Counted from the stretch's first letter, positions 43,354 through 52,685 are shown. The stretch: 64,000 nt of DNA from VAZQ01 sp963712565 (GCA_963712565.1 CAVQIP010000040.1:154696-218695), one strand, 5' to 3'. The notes: a model not told the origin generated them from the sequence alone. Numbers and translations: made by a program.

Positions 43354-44502
43354 CTAGAGACGCCGCGGCGGTCCGCTGACTGGGCATTTTCGCTGTCTAC
43401 CCCGATCGTCATTGCCGGGCTTGACCCGGCAATCCATCCCTTTCGCAAAATGATTGCGAAGATGGATGACCCGCAGATCAAGTTCGCGGGTGACCATGTG
43501 GCATCTGGCGCCAAAACACGTTATTGCGAATCCGCCCATCAACCCCGCGCTCGCGGCGGCGGCGTTCCAGATGCGCGCATCGTGCGCGATCATTGCGGCG
43601 AAGTCGGAGGACGAGTTGGCGATGGTGTCGAGGCCGTTGTCGGCGAGGATTTGTTGCACGTCCGGCAAATGCAGGATGCGCACGATCTCATGGTGCAGGC
43701 GCGCGGTGATCGCGGCCGGCAGGTCGCGCGGCGCCAGCAGGCCGATCCAGGCGCGCCCGGGCGCGAAGGCCGGCACCACCTCGGTGATCGCGGGGACGTC
43801 CGGCAGCTTGGCATAGCGCTTGGTGTCGAACACGGTCAGAAGCCGCAGCCGACCCTCTTGGATATGCGGCAATGCCGCCGCCAGGCTGACGATGGCGGTC
43901 GGCACGTGGCCGCCCAACACGTCGTTGAGCGCCGGCGTCACCCCCTTGTAGGGGACGTAGAGCAGCTCGATGCCGGCGGTCTTGTTGAGCACCTGCCCGT
44001 AGAGATGATGCGCGGTGCCGATGCCGGCGCTGCCATAGGAGATCTTGCCGGGCTGCTGGCGCGCCAACTCGATGAAGGCTGCGAGCGAAGGCGCGGTGAT
44101 CTGCGAATTGACCACCAGCCCCGCCGGATTGTCCGCGATCGCGGTGATCGGCGTGAAATCCTTGACGATGTCGAACGACGCCGTCTTGTTCTGGATGAGA
44201 TCGATGGTTTGCGCGAGCGAGATGACGACGCCGATGGTGCCGCCATCGGGCGCCGCGCGCTTGAGCATGTTCATGCCGATCGCGCCCGACGCGCCGGCCT
44301 GGTTCTCGACCACCACTGGTACATTCAGGCCTTCGCTCAACTTCCGCCCGATCAGCCGCGCGCTGATGTCGCCGGCGCCGCCGGGAGGATTGGGCACGAT
44401 GATGCGGATCGATCGCGCCGGATAATCCTGCGCCGGCGCCGCCACCGGCAGCGGCAGGAAGGCGAAGAGCGGTAGCAGTAGGGACAGCCAATGTCTGGAC
44501 AT
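43354..44502 (-). CDS. Bug/TctC-type tripartite tricarboxylate transporter substrate-binding protein with repeat-derived C-terminal tail
   Basis: ATG 44502 opens a 382-residue frame. Residues 1-24 are a signal peptide (LLLPLFAFLPLPVAAPAQ). Classic Bug motifs follow: RSIRIIVPNPPGGAGDISAR, QAGASGAIGMNMLK and SYGSAGIGTAHHLYG. A normal protein would stop near GLMGG, but the frame reads on through family A repeat sequence (MDCRVKPGND), adding about 55 residues. A mutation of the original stop may explain this, or the stop has a sequencing error. The gene precedes the 3' end of UbiD copy 4 on the same strand with 130 bp between. Confidence 0.86.
   Translation of the reverse strand: MSRHWLSLLLPLFAFLPLPVAAPAQDYPARSIRIIVPNPPGGAGDISARLIGRKLSEGLNVPVVVENQAGASGAIGMNMLKRAAPDGGTIGVVISLAQTIDLIQNKTASFDIVKDFTPITAIADNPAGLVVNSQITAPSLAAFIELARQQPGKISYGSAGIGTAHHLYGQVLNKTAGIELLYVPYKGVTPALNDVLGGHVPTAIVSLAAALPHIQEGRLRLLTVFDTKRYAKLPDVPAITEVVPAFAPGRAWIGLLAPRDLPAAITARLHHEIVRILHLPDVQQILADNGLDTIANSSSDFAAMIAHDARIWNAAAASAGLMGGFAITCFGARCHMVTRELDLRVIHLRNHFAKGMDCRVKPGNDDRGRQRKCPVSGPPRRL
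43408..43494. repeat. composite palindromic repeat, 87 bp (family A, copy 3)
   Basis: GTCATTGCCGGGCTTGACCC and GGGTGAC ends bracket two hairpins. This copy lies inside the 3' end of the Bug-type open reading frame and supplies its C-terminal tail. Confidence 0.75.
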
Positions 44503-44523
44503 TCTCGCTCCCGCTCTCTCCAC

Positions 44524-44610
44524 GTCATGGCCGGGCTTGTCCCGGCCATCCACGTCTCTGTCGCCTCATCAAAGTAAGCCGTGGATGCCCGGAACAAGTC
44601 CGGGCATGAC
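44524..44610. repeat. composite palindromic repeat, 87 bp (family A, copy 4)
   Basis: GTCATGGCCGGGCTTGTCCC at the left, CCGGGCATGAC at the right, two facing hairpins. Located between UbiD copy 4 and the Bug receptor; copies 3 and 4 flank the receptor gene. Confidence 0.75.
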
Positions 44611-44632
44611 GGGTCTGAATTCGTCGCGCCTA

Positions 44633-46180
44633 TCAGCTCCCACTTGCTTGCTTCTCCTTCAGCGCCCATTCGCCGTCGGGAAGCCGCGTCACCAGGCCCT
44701 GCTCATGCAACGCATGCAGCGCGAGCGCGACCTCGCGCCCGTCCTTGCTGCCCAGCGCTTCCATGATCTGCGAAAAGAACATCGGCCCGGATTTGAGCGC
44801 CGCGTGCGCGTTGTCGTAGCGCTTCTGCCCGTCGAAGCGCGGCGCCCGCGGCCGCCGCGTCTCGATGCTGTCGGGGACGCCGTAGGGGGCGGTGAGATCG
44901 AAGCCCACCTTGTCGACCAGCCCGTCCGCGTCCCGGGTCGGGTCCATGTAGAAGCCGGGATAGCCGCCCGCCATCACGATGTCGCGTCCGGCCCGGAACC
45001 GGGTGGCCATCGCCCATTCCATCTGTTCGGCAGAAAAGACGTCGACGTCGTCGTCGACGATGAAGACGTGCTTCACGCGCGGAATGGCGTGCAGCGCCGC
45101 GATCGCGTGCCGCGCCTCGCCGCGCCGTCCCCGGCGCAACGCCACGCGCACGTGCTGGCGTCCGTTCGTGGCCGGCACGCCCAGCACCGCCGCGGGCTCG
45201 ATGCCGGCGGCGCGCAGTACCTTCCAGATCTGCAGCTCGGTATTGAGCCCGCCGAGATTGCCCGAGTCGGTCCAGCTCAGATGGCCGCCGCTGTGGAATA
45301 CGGTCTGGTGCAGCGCATCCTTGCGCATAGTGATGGCGGTGACGTGAAACACCGGGTCCATGTGGACCGGCCCGTAGAAGCCGTAGAATTCCCCGTAAGG
45401 GCCTTCCTGCTCGCGATAGCCGCGCTCGTCGAAATAGCCTTCGATGATCATCTCGGCGTCGGCCGGCGCCAGCACGCCGTTGGTGAGCCCGCGCACCATC
45501 GGCACCGGCTCGCCGCGCAGGGTCGCGACCAGGCCGAACTCGTCGCCCGGAAGCCGCAAGCCCGCCGCCAGATAATCCAGCGGATGCGAGCCGATGGCGA
45601 AGCTCACCGGCAACGTCTCGCCGCGCGCCACGCAGGCGAGGTAGCAGTTCTTGAGGTCAGACGGCTGCGAGAGGTTGGCGCGCATGGTGCGGCGGTCGCG
45701 GAACATCAGGCGGCGGCAGCCGACGTTGGTCCGCCCGGTCGCGGGGTCGACGCTGTAGTCGATGCCCGACGAGATATAGGGCGCGCCGTCGAGCTCGTGC
45801 TGGAGATGGAACGGCAGCTTGGTGAGGTCGATCGCGTCCTCCTTGAGGATCACCTGATGCACCGGCGCCTCCGCCGAGGGCACCTCCACCACCGGCTGCG
45901 GATCGTTCATCCGTCGCATGTATTCATGGATCACGTCGCGCTCGTCGGCGCCGAAGGCGGCGGCGAGCCGCTTGCGGCTTCCCGACACCGCCGCCACCAT
46001 CTCATATCGCTCGGCGCCGACCTGCTTGAAGTATTTTGCCTTGGGCGAGGATTCGATCACCGCGCTCAGCTCGGCGAGCGAGACCGCTTCCTCGTGCACC
46101 TCCATTTCCCCGATCGCGATCAGCTTGTCGACGAAGGATCGCAGCCGGAACTTGTCGAGGTCGACGTTGCGGGCGGACAT
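44633..46180 (-). CDS. UbiD family decarboxylase (prenylated-FMN dependent), copy 4
   Basis: A protein of 515 residues from ATG 46180. TNVGCRRLMFRDRRT holds the Arg region and QEGPYGEFYGFYGP the two Glu residues of the prenyl-FMN site. Its C-terminal 80 residues, running past DGQKRYDNAHAALKSGPMFFSQI to the end, form a helical tail (QIMEALGSKDGREVALALHAL) not seen in copies 1 and 2. That tail could be a dimerisation or winged-helix-like module. The enoyl-CoA hydratase gene ends 14 bp upstream of this start on the same strand, suggesting one operon: CoxL, ECH, UbiD, Bug. Confidence 0.91.
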   Translation of the reverse strand: MSARNVDLDKFRLRSFVDKLIAIGEMEVHEEAVSLAELSAVIESSPKAKYFKQVGAERYEMVAAVSGSRKRLAAAFGADERDVIHEYMRRMNDPQPVVEVPSAEAPVHQVILKEDAIDLTKLPFHLQHELDGAPYISSGIDYSVDPATGRTNVGCRRLMFRDRRTMRANLSQPSDLKNCYLACVARGETLPVSFAIGSHPLDYLAAGLRLPGDEFGLVATLRGEPVPMVRGLTNGVLAPADAEMIIEGYFDERGYREQEGPYGEFYGFYGPVHMDPVFHVTAITMRKDALHQTVFHSGGHLSWTDSGNLGGLNTELQIWKVLRAAGIEPAAVLGVPATNGRQHVRVALRRGRRGEARHAIAALHAIPRVKHVFIVDDDVDVFSAEQMEWAMATRFRAGRDIVMAGGYPGFYMDPTRDADGLVDKVGFDLTAPYGVPDSIETRRPRAPRFDGQKRYDNAHAALKSGPMFFSQIMEALGSKDGREVALALHALHEQGLVTRLPDGEWALKEKQASGS

Positions 46181-46194
46181 TCGCCTGGCTTCCT

Positions 46195-46938
46195 CTACTT
46201 GTGTCCCGCCGGGAGCATTTCTTTCGACGAATTGATCACCGCGTGGATGCTCCGGGCGTATTCGATCGCTCCGGTGACGTCCATGTCGAGCGCCGCGCGC
46301 GCATAGTCCTTGCAGCCGACCCGCGCCGGCCGCGGCGCCTGCATGATCTGCTTGCACAGCGCCTCGACCGCGGCTTCGAGCTCGGCGGCGGGGAGAACCT
46401 CGCTCACGATGCCGGCCTCGCGCGCCCGCGCCGGGCTGACCACCGCCGTCGACCACACCAGATAGGTCAAGGCCTTGCGCGGCACGCGATCGACCAGCGC
46501 CGACATCACCATGGTCGGCATGATGTTGTGCGCCATCTCGGGAACCTGAAACTTGGCGGTGTCGGCGGCGAGCGTGATGTCGCACACGGCGGCGATGGCG
46601 CAACCGAAGCCGAAGGCGCGGCCGCGCACCACGCCGATCACCGGGACCTCGCAGCGCCGGAAAGCGCCGTAGCAATTGAACACCACGTCGTTGCGACGGC
46701 GCAGCTCAAGCGCATCGGGTTGCGCGCCGGGCGGGCGTTTCCCCATGGTCTCGCGGCCGACGCAGAAGTCCTCGCCCGCCCCCCGCAAGACCACGATCTC
46801 GGAGCTTTCGCCGGCGCCGAGCAGCAGTTGGGTCAGCTCGACCGCCATGGCGTCGGAGGCGGCGTTGCCGATCTGCGGGCGGTTGAGCGTGATTTCCAGT
46901 ACCGGGCCCTTGCGAGCGGTGAGAATTTCGTTCGACAT
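46195..46938 (-). CDS. enoyl-CoA hydratase/isomerase family protein
   Basis: A protein of 247 residues from ATG 46938 (MSNEILTARKGPV). The crotonase fold is indicated by TLNRPQIGNAAS, GAGEDFCVGRE, and GRAFGFGCAIAAVCDITLAADTAKF for the CoA-binding and oxyanion-hole region. The catalytic Glu positions are partly changed (AVCDITLAAD, VPEMAHNI), so hydratase, isomerase or hydrolase activity cannot be told apart. HmfE of furan degradation is a crotonase of this kind that works beside UbiD and CoxLMS enzymes, so a comparable role is possible. Confidence 0.88.
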   Translation of the reverse strand: MSNEILTARKGPVLEITLNRPQIGNAASDAMAVELTQLLLGAGESSEIVVLRGAGEDFCVGRETMGKRPPGAQPDALELRRRNDVVFNCYGAFRRCEVPVIGVVRGRAFGFGCAIAAVCDITLAADTAKFQVPEMAHNIMPTMVMSALVDRVPRKALTYLVWSTAVVSPARAREAGIVSEVLPAAELEAAVEALCKQIMQAPRPARVGCKDYARAALDMDVTGAIEYARSIHAVINSSKEMLPAGHK

Positions 46939-47278
46939 GCATTTTTCTCCCAAAGCCTTGCGCGGGGAAGTTCACCGCAGCAAAGGCCTCAACTCAATAA
47001 GCGAGAGCGGTGCGCGATGCCAGCGGGATACGCTGTGAAATTCAGCGAGCGATGGAATTGACGTGGCGGGAGCGGCGAACTCGGTCTGCTCCCTCCCCCG
47101 CTTGCGGGGAGGGGTGGGGTGGGGGAATGCACACTCGAATTTGGATTTGAGCCTGCACGCGTCCCGATGCGCGCCCCCTCCCTGTCCCTCCCCCGCAAGC
47201 GGGGGAGAGGACCCTGTGGCACCAACCGTCGTAGGCTCTCGACCCTGGCGGAGGAGTGGAGCAGTCCGCCCTGTCTTC
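46939..47278. other. intergenic region with family C repeat
   Basis: About 340 bp between the ECH start and the 3' end of the next CoxL gene. It holds the palindrome at 47089-47215 and no supported gene. The ECH promoter, if separate, must lie here. Confidence 0.4.
47089..47215. repeat. composite palindromic repeat (family C, copy 3)
   Basis: CTCCCTCCCCCGCTTGCGGG near the left end and CCTCCCCCGCAAGCGGGGGA near the right end face each other. This matches the design at 37914 and 43257. Confidence 0.7.
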
Positions 47279-49625
47279 TTAACCGGGCCGTCTTCTCCCG
47301 GTCGCCCGCCAGACCCGCTCCGGGGTGACTGGCATGTCCATGTGCTCCACGCCGAATTCCTTGAGCGCGTCGACCACGGCATTGACCACGACCGCGAGCG
47401 CCGGCGTGGTGCCGCCTTCGCCGCCCGCGCGCACGCCGAGCGGATTGTTGGGCGACAGCACCTCGCTGATCTCGGTGGTGAAGGGAAGCAGATCGCACGC
47501 CCGCGGGATGGCGTAATCCATGAACGAGCCCGAGAGCGGCTGCCCGCCGTCGTAGACACAGCGTTCGGTCAGCGCCTGGCCGATGCCCTGGGCGATCGCG
47601 CCGTGGGACTGGCCGTGCAGGATGCGCGGATTGACGGCGCGGCCGACGTCGTCGACGGCGGCATAGCCGACGAGCTCGATCGTTCCCAGCTCGGGATCGA
47701 TCTCGACCTCGCAGACGTGGCTGCCGTAGGGAAAGCCGCCGACCCCGACCGTCTCGTCGCACTCGGCCGCCAATGGGCCGCGCAAATCGCCCGGCAGATC
47801 GTTGCGCTCGCGGGCCGCGCGCGCCACCGCGAATATTCCGATTGAGCGATCGGTCCCTTTCACCGTGAACGTGCCGGCGGAGAATTCGATGTCGTGCTCG
47901 GCGGCTTCGAGCACGTGGGCGGCGATTTTCTTCCCGCGCGCGACGATCGCGTCCGAGGCCTTGCCGATGACGATGCCTGCGAGCCGCATCGAGCGGCCGG
48001 AATGGGAGCCGCCGCCGACCGGGACGATATCGGTGTCGCCCTGGATCAGGTTGACGCTATCGAACGGCACGCCGAGCCATTCCGTGACGCATTGCGCGAA
48101 GCTGGTGCGATGGCCCTGGCCGCTCGACAGCGTGCCGATCGCCACGTCGACGCGGCCTTCCGGCGCGACCGTCACCTTGCTCCACTCGCGCGGCGCCCCG
48201 GTGGTGAACTCGACGTAATTGGCGAGAGCGATGCCGCGGCGCTTGCCGCGGCGCGCGGCCGCCGCGCGCCGCTGCGCGAAGCCGTCCCAGTCCGCGCGCG
48301 CGAGCGCCGTGTCCATGACCCGCGCGTAGTCCCCGCTGTCGTAGGTGACGCCCAGCGGGTTGGCGTAGGGCAACGCGTCGGCGCCGATCAGGTTGCGCCG
48401 CCGCAGCGCGATGCGGTCGAAGCCGCAGCTCGCGGCCGCGCGCTCGATCAATCGCTCGATCACGAACATCGCCTCGGGCCGGCCGGCGCTGCGATAGGGA
48501 TTGGTGGGCGGCGTGTTGCTGGTCACGGCGCGGGCGCGGATATGCGCCGCCGGGATGCGATAGACGCTCGAGAGCACCGACACCGCCTTGGTCAGCGGCA
48601 CGAACGACACGGTGTGCGCCCCGACATTGCTGAGGAGCGAGCCGCGCAACGCGAGGAAAAGGCCGTCGCGGTCGAGCGCCAGCTCGGCGGTGACGAAGAG
48701 ATCGCGCCCCTGGTAGTCGCTGAGAAACGCCTCGTGGCGTTCGCACGTCCATTTGACCGGGCGGCCGACGCGCCGCGATGCCCACGCGACGAGCGCGAAT
48801 TCGGGATAGAACGCGTTGCGCGTGCCGAAATTGCCGCCAACGTCGCCGGAGACGACGCGCACGCGCTCCGGCGGGACGTCGAGAATGCCGGCGAGCTCGT
48901 GCTTCTGGCGCACGACGCCGCCGCTACCGGCATGGAGCGTGGTGCGGCCCGTGGCCGGGTCGTAGTGGCCGACGGCGGCGCGCGGCTCGAGCGGAACGCC
49001 GGTGACGCGTTGGATCCAGGTTGTGAGCTTCACCACATGGGCCGCCCGTTCGAACGCCGCCGCGGTCGCCGCGGCGTCGCCGACCTCGGCGTCGATGCAG
49101 ACGTTGGAGGAAGCCTCGTCCCACAGCCGCGGGGCGTCCGCCGCCGCCGCGGCGAGGGTATCGGTCACCGCCGGCAGCGGCTCGAAATCCACGCGCACGC
49201 GCTCGGCGGCGTCCTTGGCCGCGCTGACGCTGTCGGCGACCACGATGGCAACGGCCTCGCCGGCAAAGCGCGCCTTGTCGTGGGGGAGCACGCGGTGGCG
49301 CGAGAGGAACTTGTCGGACCCATCGCGCTTGCCGAGCGCGATGTCGGGCGGGCCCGATGACCGGCCGGTGCGGGATCGGCTTGAGCCCGTCGGCGATCGC
49401 GTCGGCGCCGGTGAGCACGGCGAGCACCCCGGGCAGCGCCATGGCGGCGGCGGTGTCGATGCCGCGAATGCGGGCATGGGCGTGCGGCGCGCGCACCATG
49501 ACCGCATGCGCCTGGCCGGGAAGCTCGACGTCGTCGCTGAAGCGGCCTTGGCCGGTCAGCAGCTCCGCGTCTTCCTTGCGCGCGACCGGCCGGCCGATTC
49601 CGGCACTGCTTGTGCTTTTCGTCAT
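47279..49625 (-). pseudogene. xanthine dehydrogenase family molybdopterin-binding large subunit (CoxL-like), frameshifted near 49348-49356
   Basis: From ATG 49625 (MTKSTSSAGIGRPVARKEDAE) the first segment ends at HRPVIGP. One inserted base intervenes, then PDIALGKRDGSDKFLS resumes and continues to the end. About 781 residues restored. Motifs: GDVGGNFGTRNAFYPE, NPYRSAGRPEAMFVIERL, GTLSSGQGHRTSFAQ, and NPLGVRAGGEGGTTPA with the catalytic Glu in an AGGEGG rather than GAGE context. No CoxM or CoxS neighbours; ECH, UbiD and a Bug receptor follow on the same strand. It is probably a molybdenum hydroxylase for the same substrate class. Confidence 0.87.
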
Positions 49626-49692
49626 CGTTTCCCCGCTGCTACGATAGCAGCGTCCCTGCCGTGACAACAATCGGTACGACGGAAAGGCCGCC

Positions 49693-50094
49693 ATGCCCGC
49701 CTCCGAGTCCTCCGCGCAATCATCCCGAGGGGAGCCGGCATTGCGCGCCATCGCCATGCCGGCCGACGCCAATCCGTACGGCGACATCTTCGGCGGCTGG
49801 CTGTTGTCGCAGATGGATCTCGCCGGCGGCACCGCGGCGACACGGCGGGCGAAAGGCCGCACCGTCACCGTGGCGATCACCGCCATGACCTTTCATCGCC
49901 CGGTCTTCATCGGCGACGAGGTGAGCTGCTATGCCGAGATCATCAAGGTCGGGAAAACGTCGATCACGGTGAAGGTCGAAAGCTGGGCTCGCCGCGGCAT
50001 CGGCGAGGAGCAGATCGCGGTCACCGAGGGCATTTTCACCTACGTCGCCGTGGACGACGACCGCCGCCCGTGCCCGGTGCCGCCGGAGGGTTGA
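49693..50094 (+). CDS. YciA-like acyl-CoA thioesterase
   Basis: A protein of 133 residues with a single hotdog domain. NPYGDIFGGWLLSQMDLAGG includes the conserved Asp of YciA-type thioesterases, followed by TVAITAMTFHRPVFIGDEV. Such enzymes release fatty or aromatic acids from CoA. It is divergent from the CoxL gene, 67 bp apart, so the two may share a promoter region. Confidence 0.9.
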   Translation: MPASESSAQSSRGEPALRAIAMPADANPYGDIFGGWLLSQMDLAGGTAATRRAKGRTVTVAITAMTFHRPVFIGDEVSCYAEIIKVGKTSITVKVESWARRGIGEEQIAVTEGIFTYVAVDDDRRPCPVPPEG

Positions 50095-50423
50095 GGCGAG
50101 CGCGTAAACAGCGTGTCGTCCCCGCGCAAGCGGGGACCCATATTCCAGAGTCGGTGGTTATGGGTCCCCGCGTTCGCGGGGACGACAGCTCCACAGCCAG
50201 ATGATCTGTCGTTGCCGTTCCTATCAGCGCATTGCAGATACTAGTCGGCAGCGTTGCAATGATTTAGATTGCAACCACCATTGGGCCTCATCGGATTCAG
50301 GAAAACTCGGGTCAATCCCAACATTGCTCGACATGGTGCGGCGCCGGTTGACGCGGCGGCGCGGCTGGCTGGGCTCGTGCAAATGCGCAAGGCTGATCCG
50401 CTTCGACCGACCAGGAGCTGACA
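50095..50423. other. intergenic region containing a family B repeat
   Basis: About 330 bp; the repeat at 50115-50186 fills the first third. The remainder upstream of the L,D-transpeptidase has no supported gene. AT-rich sequence near 50250-50300 may hold its promoter. Confidence 0.4.
50115..50186. repeat. 72-bp composite palindrome (family B, copy 2)
   Basis: Ends GTCGTCCCCGCG and GCGGGGACGAC with two inner GC hairpins. The central 16 bp match the reverse complement of the copy at 13475 apart from a few bases, so the two are inverted relative to each other. Confidence 0.8.
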
Positions 50424-51497
50424 ATGGCTATGTTCGATGACGTCCTCGGTTGCGCTGCGCGGGACACCGGTCCCTCGTCGATCGGCACGCGCCTTGGCAG
50501 AGCCATCGCTGCGGTGCTCGTCGGCGCCGGCGCGCTCCTGATGATGCCGGGTGCGGCGGGTGCGGCGCCCGCCGCCCCGGCGCTCGATGCGCAGACGATC
50601 AACGCCGCCGAGCTGTCGGCGCCGTCCGGCAAGAAACGCGCTCCCGCTCCCAGCGCGGCCGCGCTCATCAAGGCCGAGATATTGCTCGACCGCGCCGGCT
50701 TCTCGCCCGGCCAGATCGACGGCAAGAGCGGCAGCAATGATCAAAAGGCAATAACCGCGTTTCAGGACGCAAACGGAATCAAGCCGAGCGGCCGTCTCGA
50801 TCCCGAAACCTGGGAGCGGCTGATGGCGACGTCCAGCGACCCGGCGGTGGTCGAGTATGAAATTCAACCGGCGGACGTGAAGGGCCCGTTCAACAAGACC
50901 ATTCCGCAGTCGCTGGAAAAGAAGGCGGAGCTGAAGACGCTCAACTTCACCAACCCGCGCGAGCTGCTGTCGGAAAAATTCCACGTCGACCCCGCTCTGT
51001 TGACCAGGCTCAATCCCAAGGCGTCGTTCGACAAGGCCGGCACCAAGATCATGGTGCCGAACGTCGCGAGGAAGCCGTCGCAGGCCAAGGTCGCAAAAGT
51101 CGTGGTAGACAAATCGGCACGCACCGTTCGCGCCTTCGACGCCAATGGCAAGCAGATCAGCTTCTATCCGGCGTCGGTCGGCAGCGAGGAGCGCCCCGCT
51201 CCCAGCGGCACGCGGCCCATTCGTTCGGTCGCGGAGAATCCCACCTATCACTACACCCCGAAGCTCAAGTTCAAGGGGGTGAAGACGCAAAAGCCATTCA
51301 CCATCGCCCCGGGTCCCAACAATCCGGTCGGCAACACCTGGATCGATCTCGGCGACGGCTTCGGCATCCACGGCACCCCGGAGCCGCAGCGGGTCAGCAA
51401 GACCGAATTGCACGGCTGCGTCCGCCTCACCAATTGGGACGCGCAGGCGCTCGGCAAGATGGTGCAGAAGGGGACCAAGGTCGAGTTCATCAACTGA
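50424..51497 (+). CDS. L,D-transpeptidase (YkuD) with peptidoglycan-binding-like domain
   Basis: A protein of 357 residues. A signal-like hydrophobic segment occurs at about residues 28-45 (AIAAVLVGAGALLMMPG). Residues 75-135 carry an N-terminal peptidoglycan-binding pattern (GFSPGQIDGKSGSNDQKAIT). The YkuD domain covers about 230-357, with GFGIHGTPEP and the catalytic Cys in ELHGCVRLTNWDA. It forms 3-3 crosslinks in peptidoglycan or attaches lipoproteins. It has no clear link to the catabolic genes and stands alone. Confidence 0.9.
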   Translation: MAMFDDVLGCAARDTGPSSIGTRLGRAIAAVLVGAGALLMMPGAAGAAPAAPALDAQTINAAELSAPSGKKRAPAPSAAALIKAEILLDRAGFSPGQIDGKSGSNDQKAITAFQDANGIKPSGRLDPETWERLMATSSDPAVVEYEIQPADVKGPFNKTIPQSLEKKAELKTLNFTNPRELLSEKFHVDPALLTRLNPKASFDKAGTKIMVPNVARKPSQAKVAKVVVDKSARTVRAFDANGKQISFYPASVGSEERPAPSGTRPIRSVAENPTYHYTPKLKFKGVKTQKPFTIAPGPNNPVGNTWIDLGDGFGIHGTPEPQRVSKTELHGCVRLTNWDAQALGKMVQKGTKVEFIN

Positions 51498-51610
51498 TCA
51501 CGCGGCACGCGGCCGCAGTGTCGATCTTGAGAATTACAGCCCATTTCGTTTGCAATGGAATCAGCGCGGGTGCGCGGCATGCTTCGGCGTCGTGACCAAC
51601 GCAATACGCT

Positions 51611-52468
51611 CTAGAAGCAAAGGTGCGTCACGACGTTGCCGCGTTTGTCCTTGATCACGACGGGACATTCCGCGCGCTTGAGCGCGGCCTTGGCCTCTTC
51701 ATTGCCGAGCGCCGCGGCTTTCTCGTAATAGGCCTTCGCGGCGCTTGCATCCTGCGGCCCGCCGCGCCCGCTCTGCGCAAACGCGCCCATCCGCTCCAAT
51801 GCGCCGGGATGATCCTGCGCGGCCGCCTTTTCGAACAACGCCCGCGCGGCAACGTCGTCCTTCGGCCCGCCGATGCCCTCCGCCATCATCACTCCGAGCT
51901 GAAACTGCGCCTCCGCCGAATTCGTCTCCGCCGCTTTGGCAAACAAGGCCCTCGCCTTGACCGGATCCGGCGGTGCGCCGCCGCCCTCGTTGAGGGCCGC
52001 GAGATTAGTGGCGCCGCGGGGATTGCCTGCCGCGGCGGCGCGCTCGAACAGCTTGCGCGCCTGGGCTTCATCCTTTGGCACGCCGGAGCCGGTCGCGAGC
52101 AGCACGCCGAGCTCGACCATGGCCGATGTGCTGCCCTTGTCGGCCGCCTTGCGATAGGCGCTCAGCGCTTCCGGCAATTGTCGATTGGCTGCATAGGCAC
52201 GGCCGAGCTGGTAAAGCGCCCGCCGCGATGCGGCTGCCGCGACCCTGCAGAATTTGATCGCCGTCGCGACATCGGACGGGTCGATCTCGGGCGTGCCTTT
52301 GACGTCCTTCGGCTTGTCCGGATCGGTGGGATCAGCGGCGAGCCGGTCGCACAGCACGAGATCGGCGGATTGAGCGCGGGCCGAGGAATGCAGGCAGGCG
52401 AGGGTCAGCGCCAACAGGCTGATGCCGCAGCCATGAGCGATCCAAACTGCACCGGATCGGTTTTTCAT
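51611..52468 (-). CDS. Sel1-repeat (TPR-like) protein, predicted periplasmic
   Basis: A protein of 285 residues with a signal peptide (about residues 1-32, ending SSARAQ). At least five Sel1-like repeats run from about residue 85 to 265, with units of roughly 36 residues containing ALxxYRKAADKGSTSAMVEL, FERAAAAGNPRGATNLAAL and similar A-x-G-x motifs. Repeats of this kind mediate protein contact. A conserved Cys-rich ending (CPVVIKDKRGNVVTHLCF) follows. No partner is identified. It is divergent from the Bug receptor at 52686. Confidence 0.85.
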   Translation of the reverse strand: MKNRSGAVWIAHGCGISLLALTLACLHSSARAQSADLVLCDRLAADPTDPDKPKDVKGTPEIDPSDVATAIKFCRVAAAASRRALYQLGRAYAANRQLPEALSAYRKAADKGSTSAMVELGVLLATGSGVPKDEAQARKLFERAAAAGNPRGATNLAALNEGGGAPPDPVKARALFAKAAETNSAEAQFQLGVMMAEGIGGPKDDVAARALFEKAAAQDHPGALERMGAFAQSGRGGPQDASAAKAYYEKAAALGNEEAKAALKRAECPVVIKDKRGNVVTHLCF

Positions 52469-52685
52469 GATCGCATGTCGGCTTCGGGCATGACGCTTGT
52501 CGCGAAATCCTATCTGCGGACCTTATCGCTGGGGAGTTGGGCCAGCAAGCGGCGCCGCGTGTCGACGAACGAGATGTGCTCGCGGTGAGGCTGTGTCAGT
52601 TTGCCCCTGAAGCGAGATCGGCGTCCGTCTTGCACACGACCGCATATGCGCGAATACTCTCGTCAAATTTTGGGAGGAGAAACCC

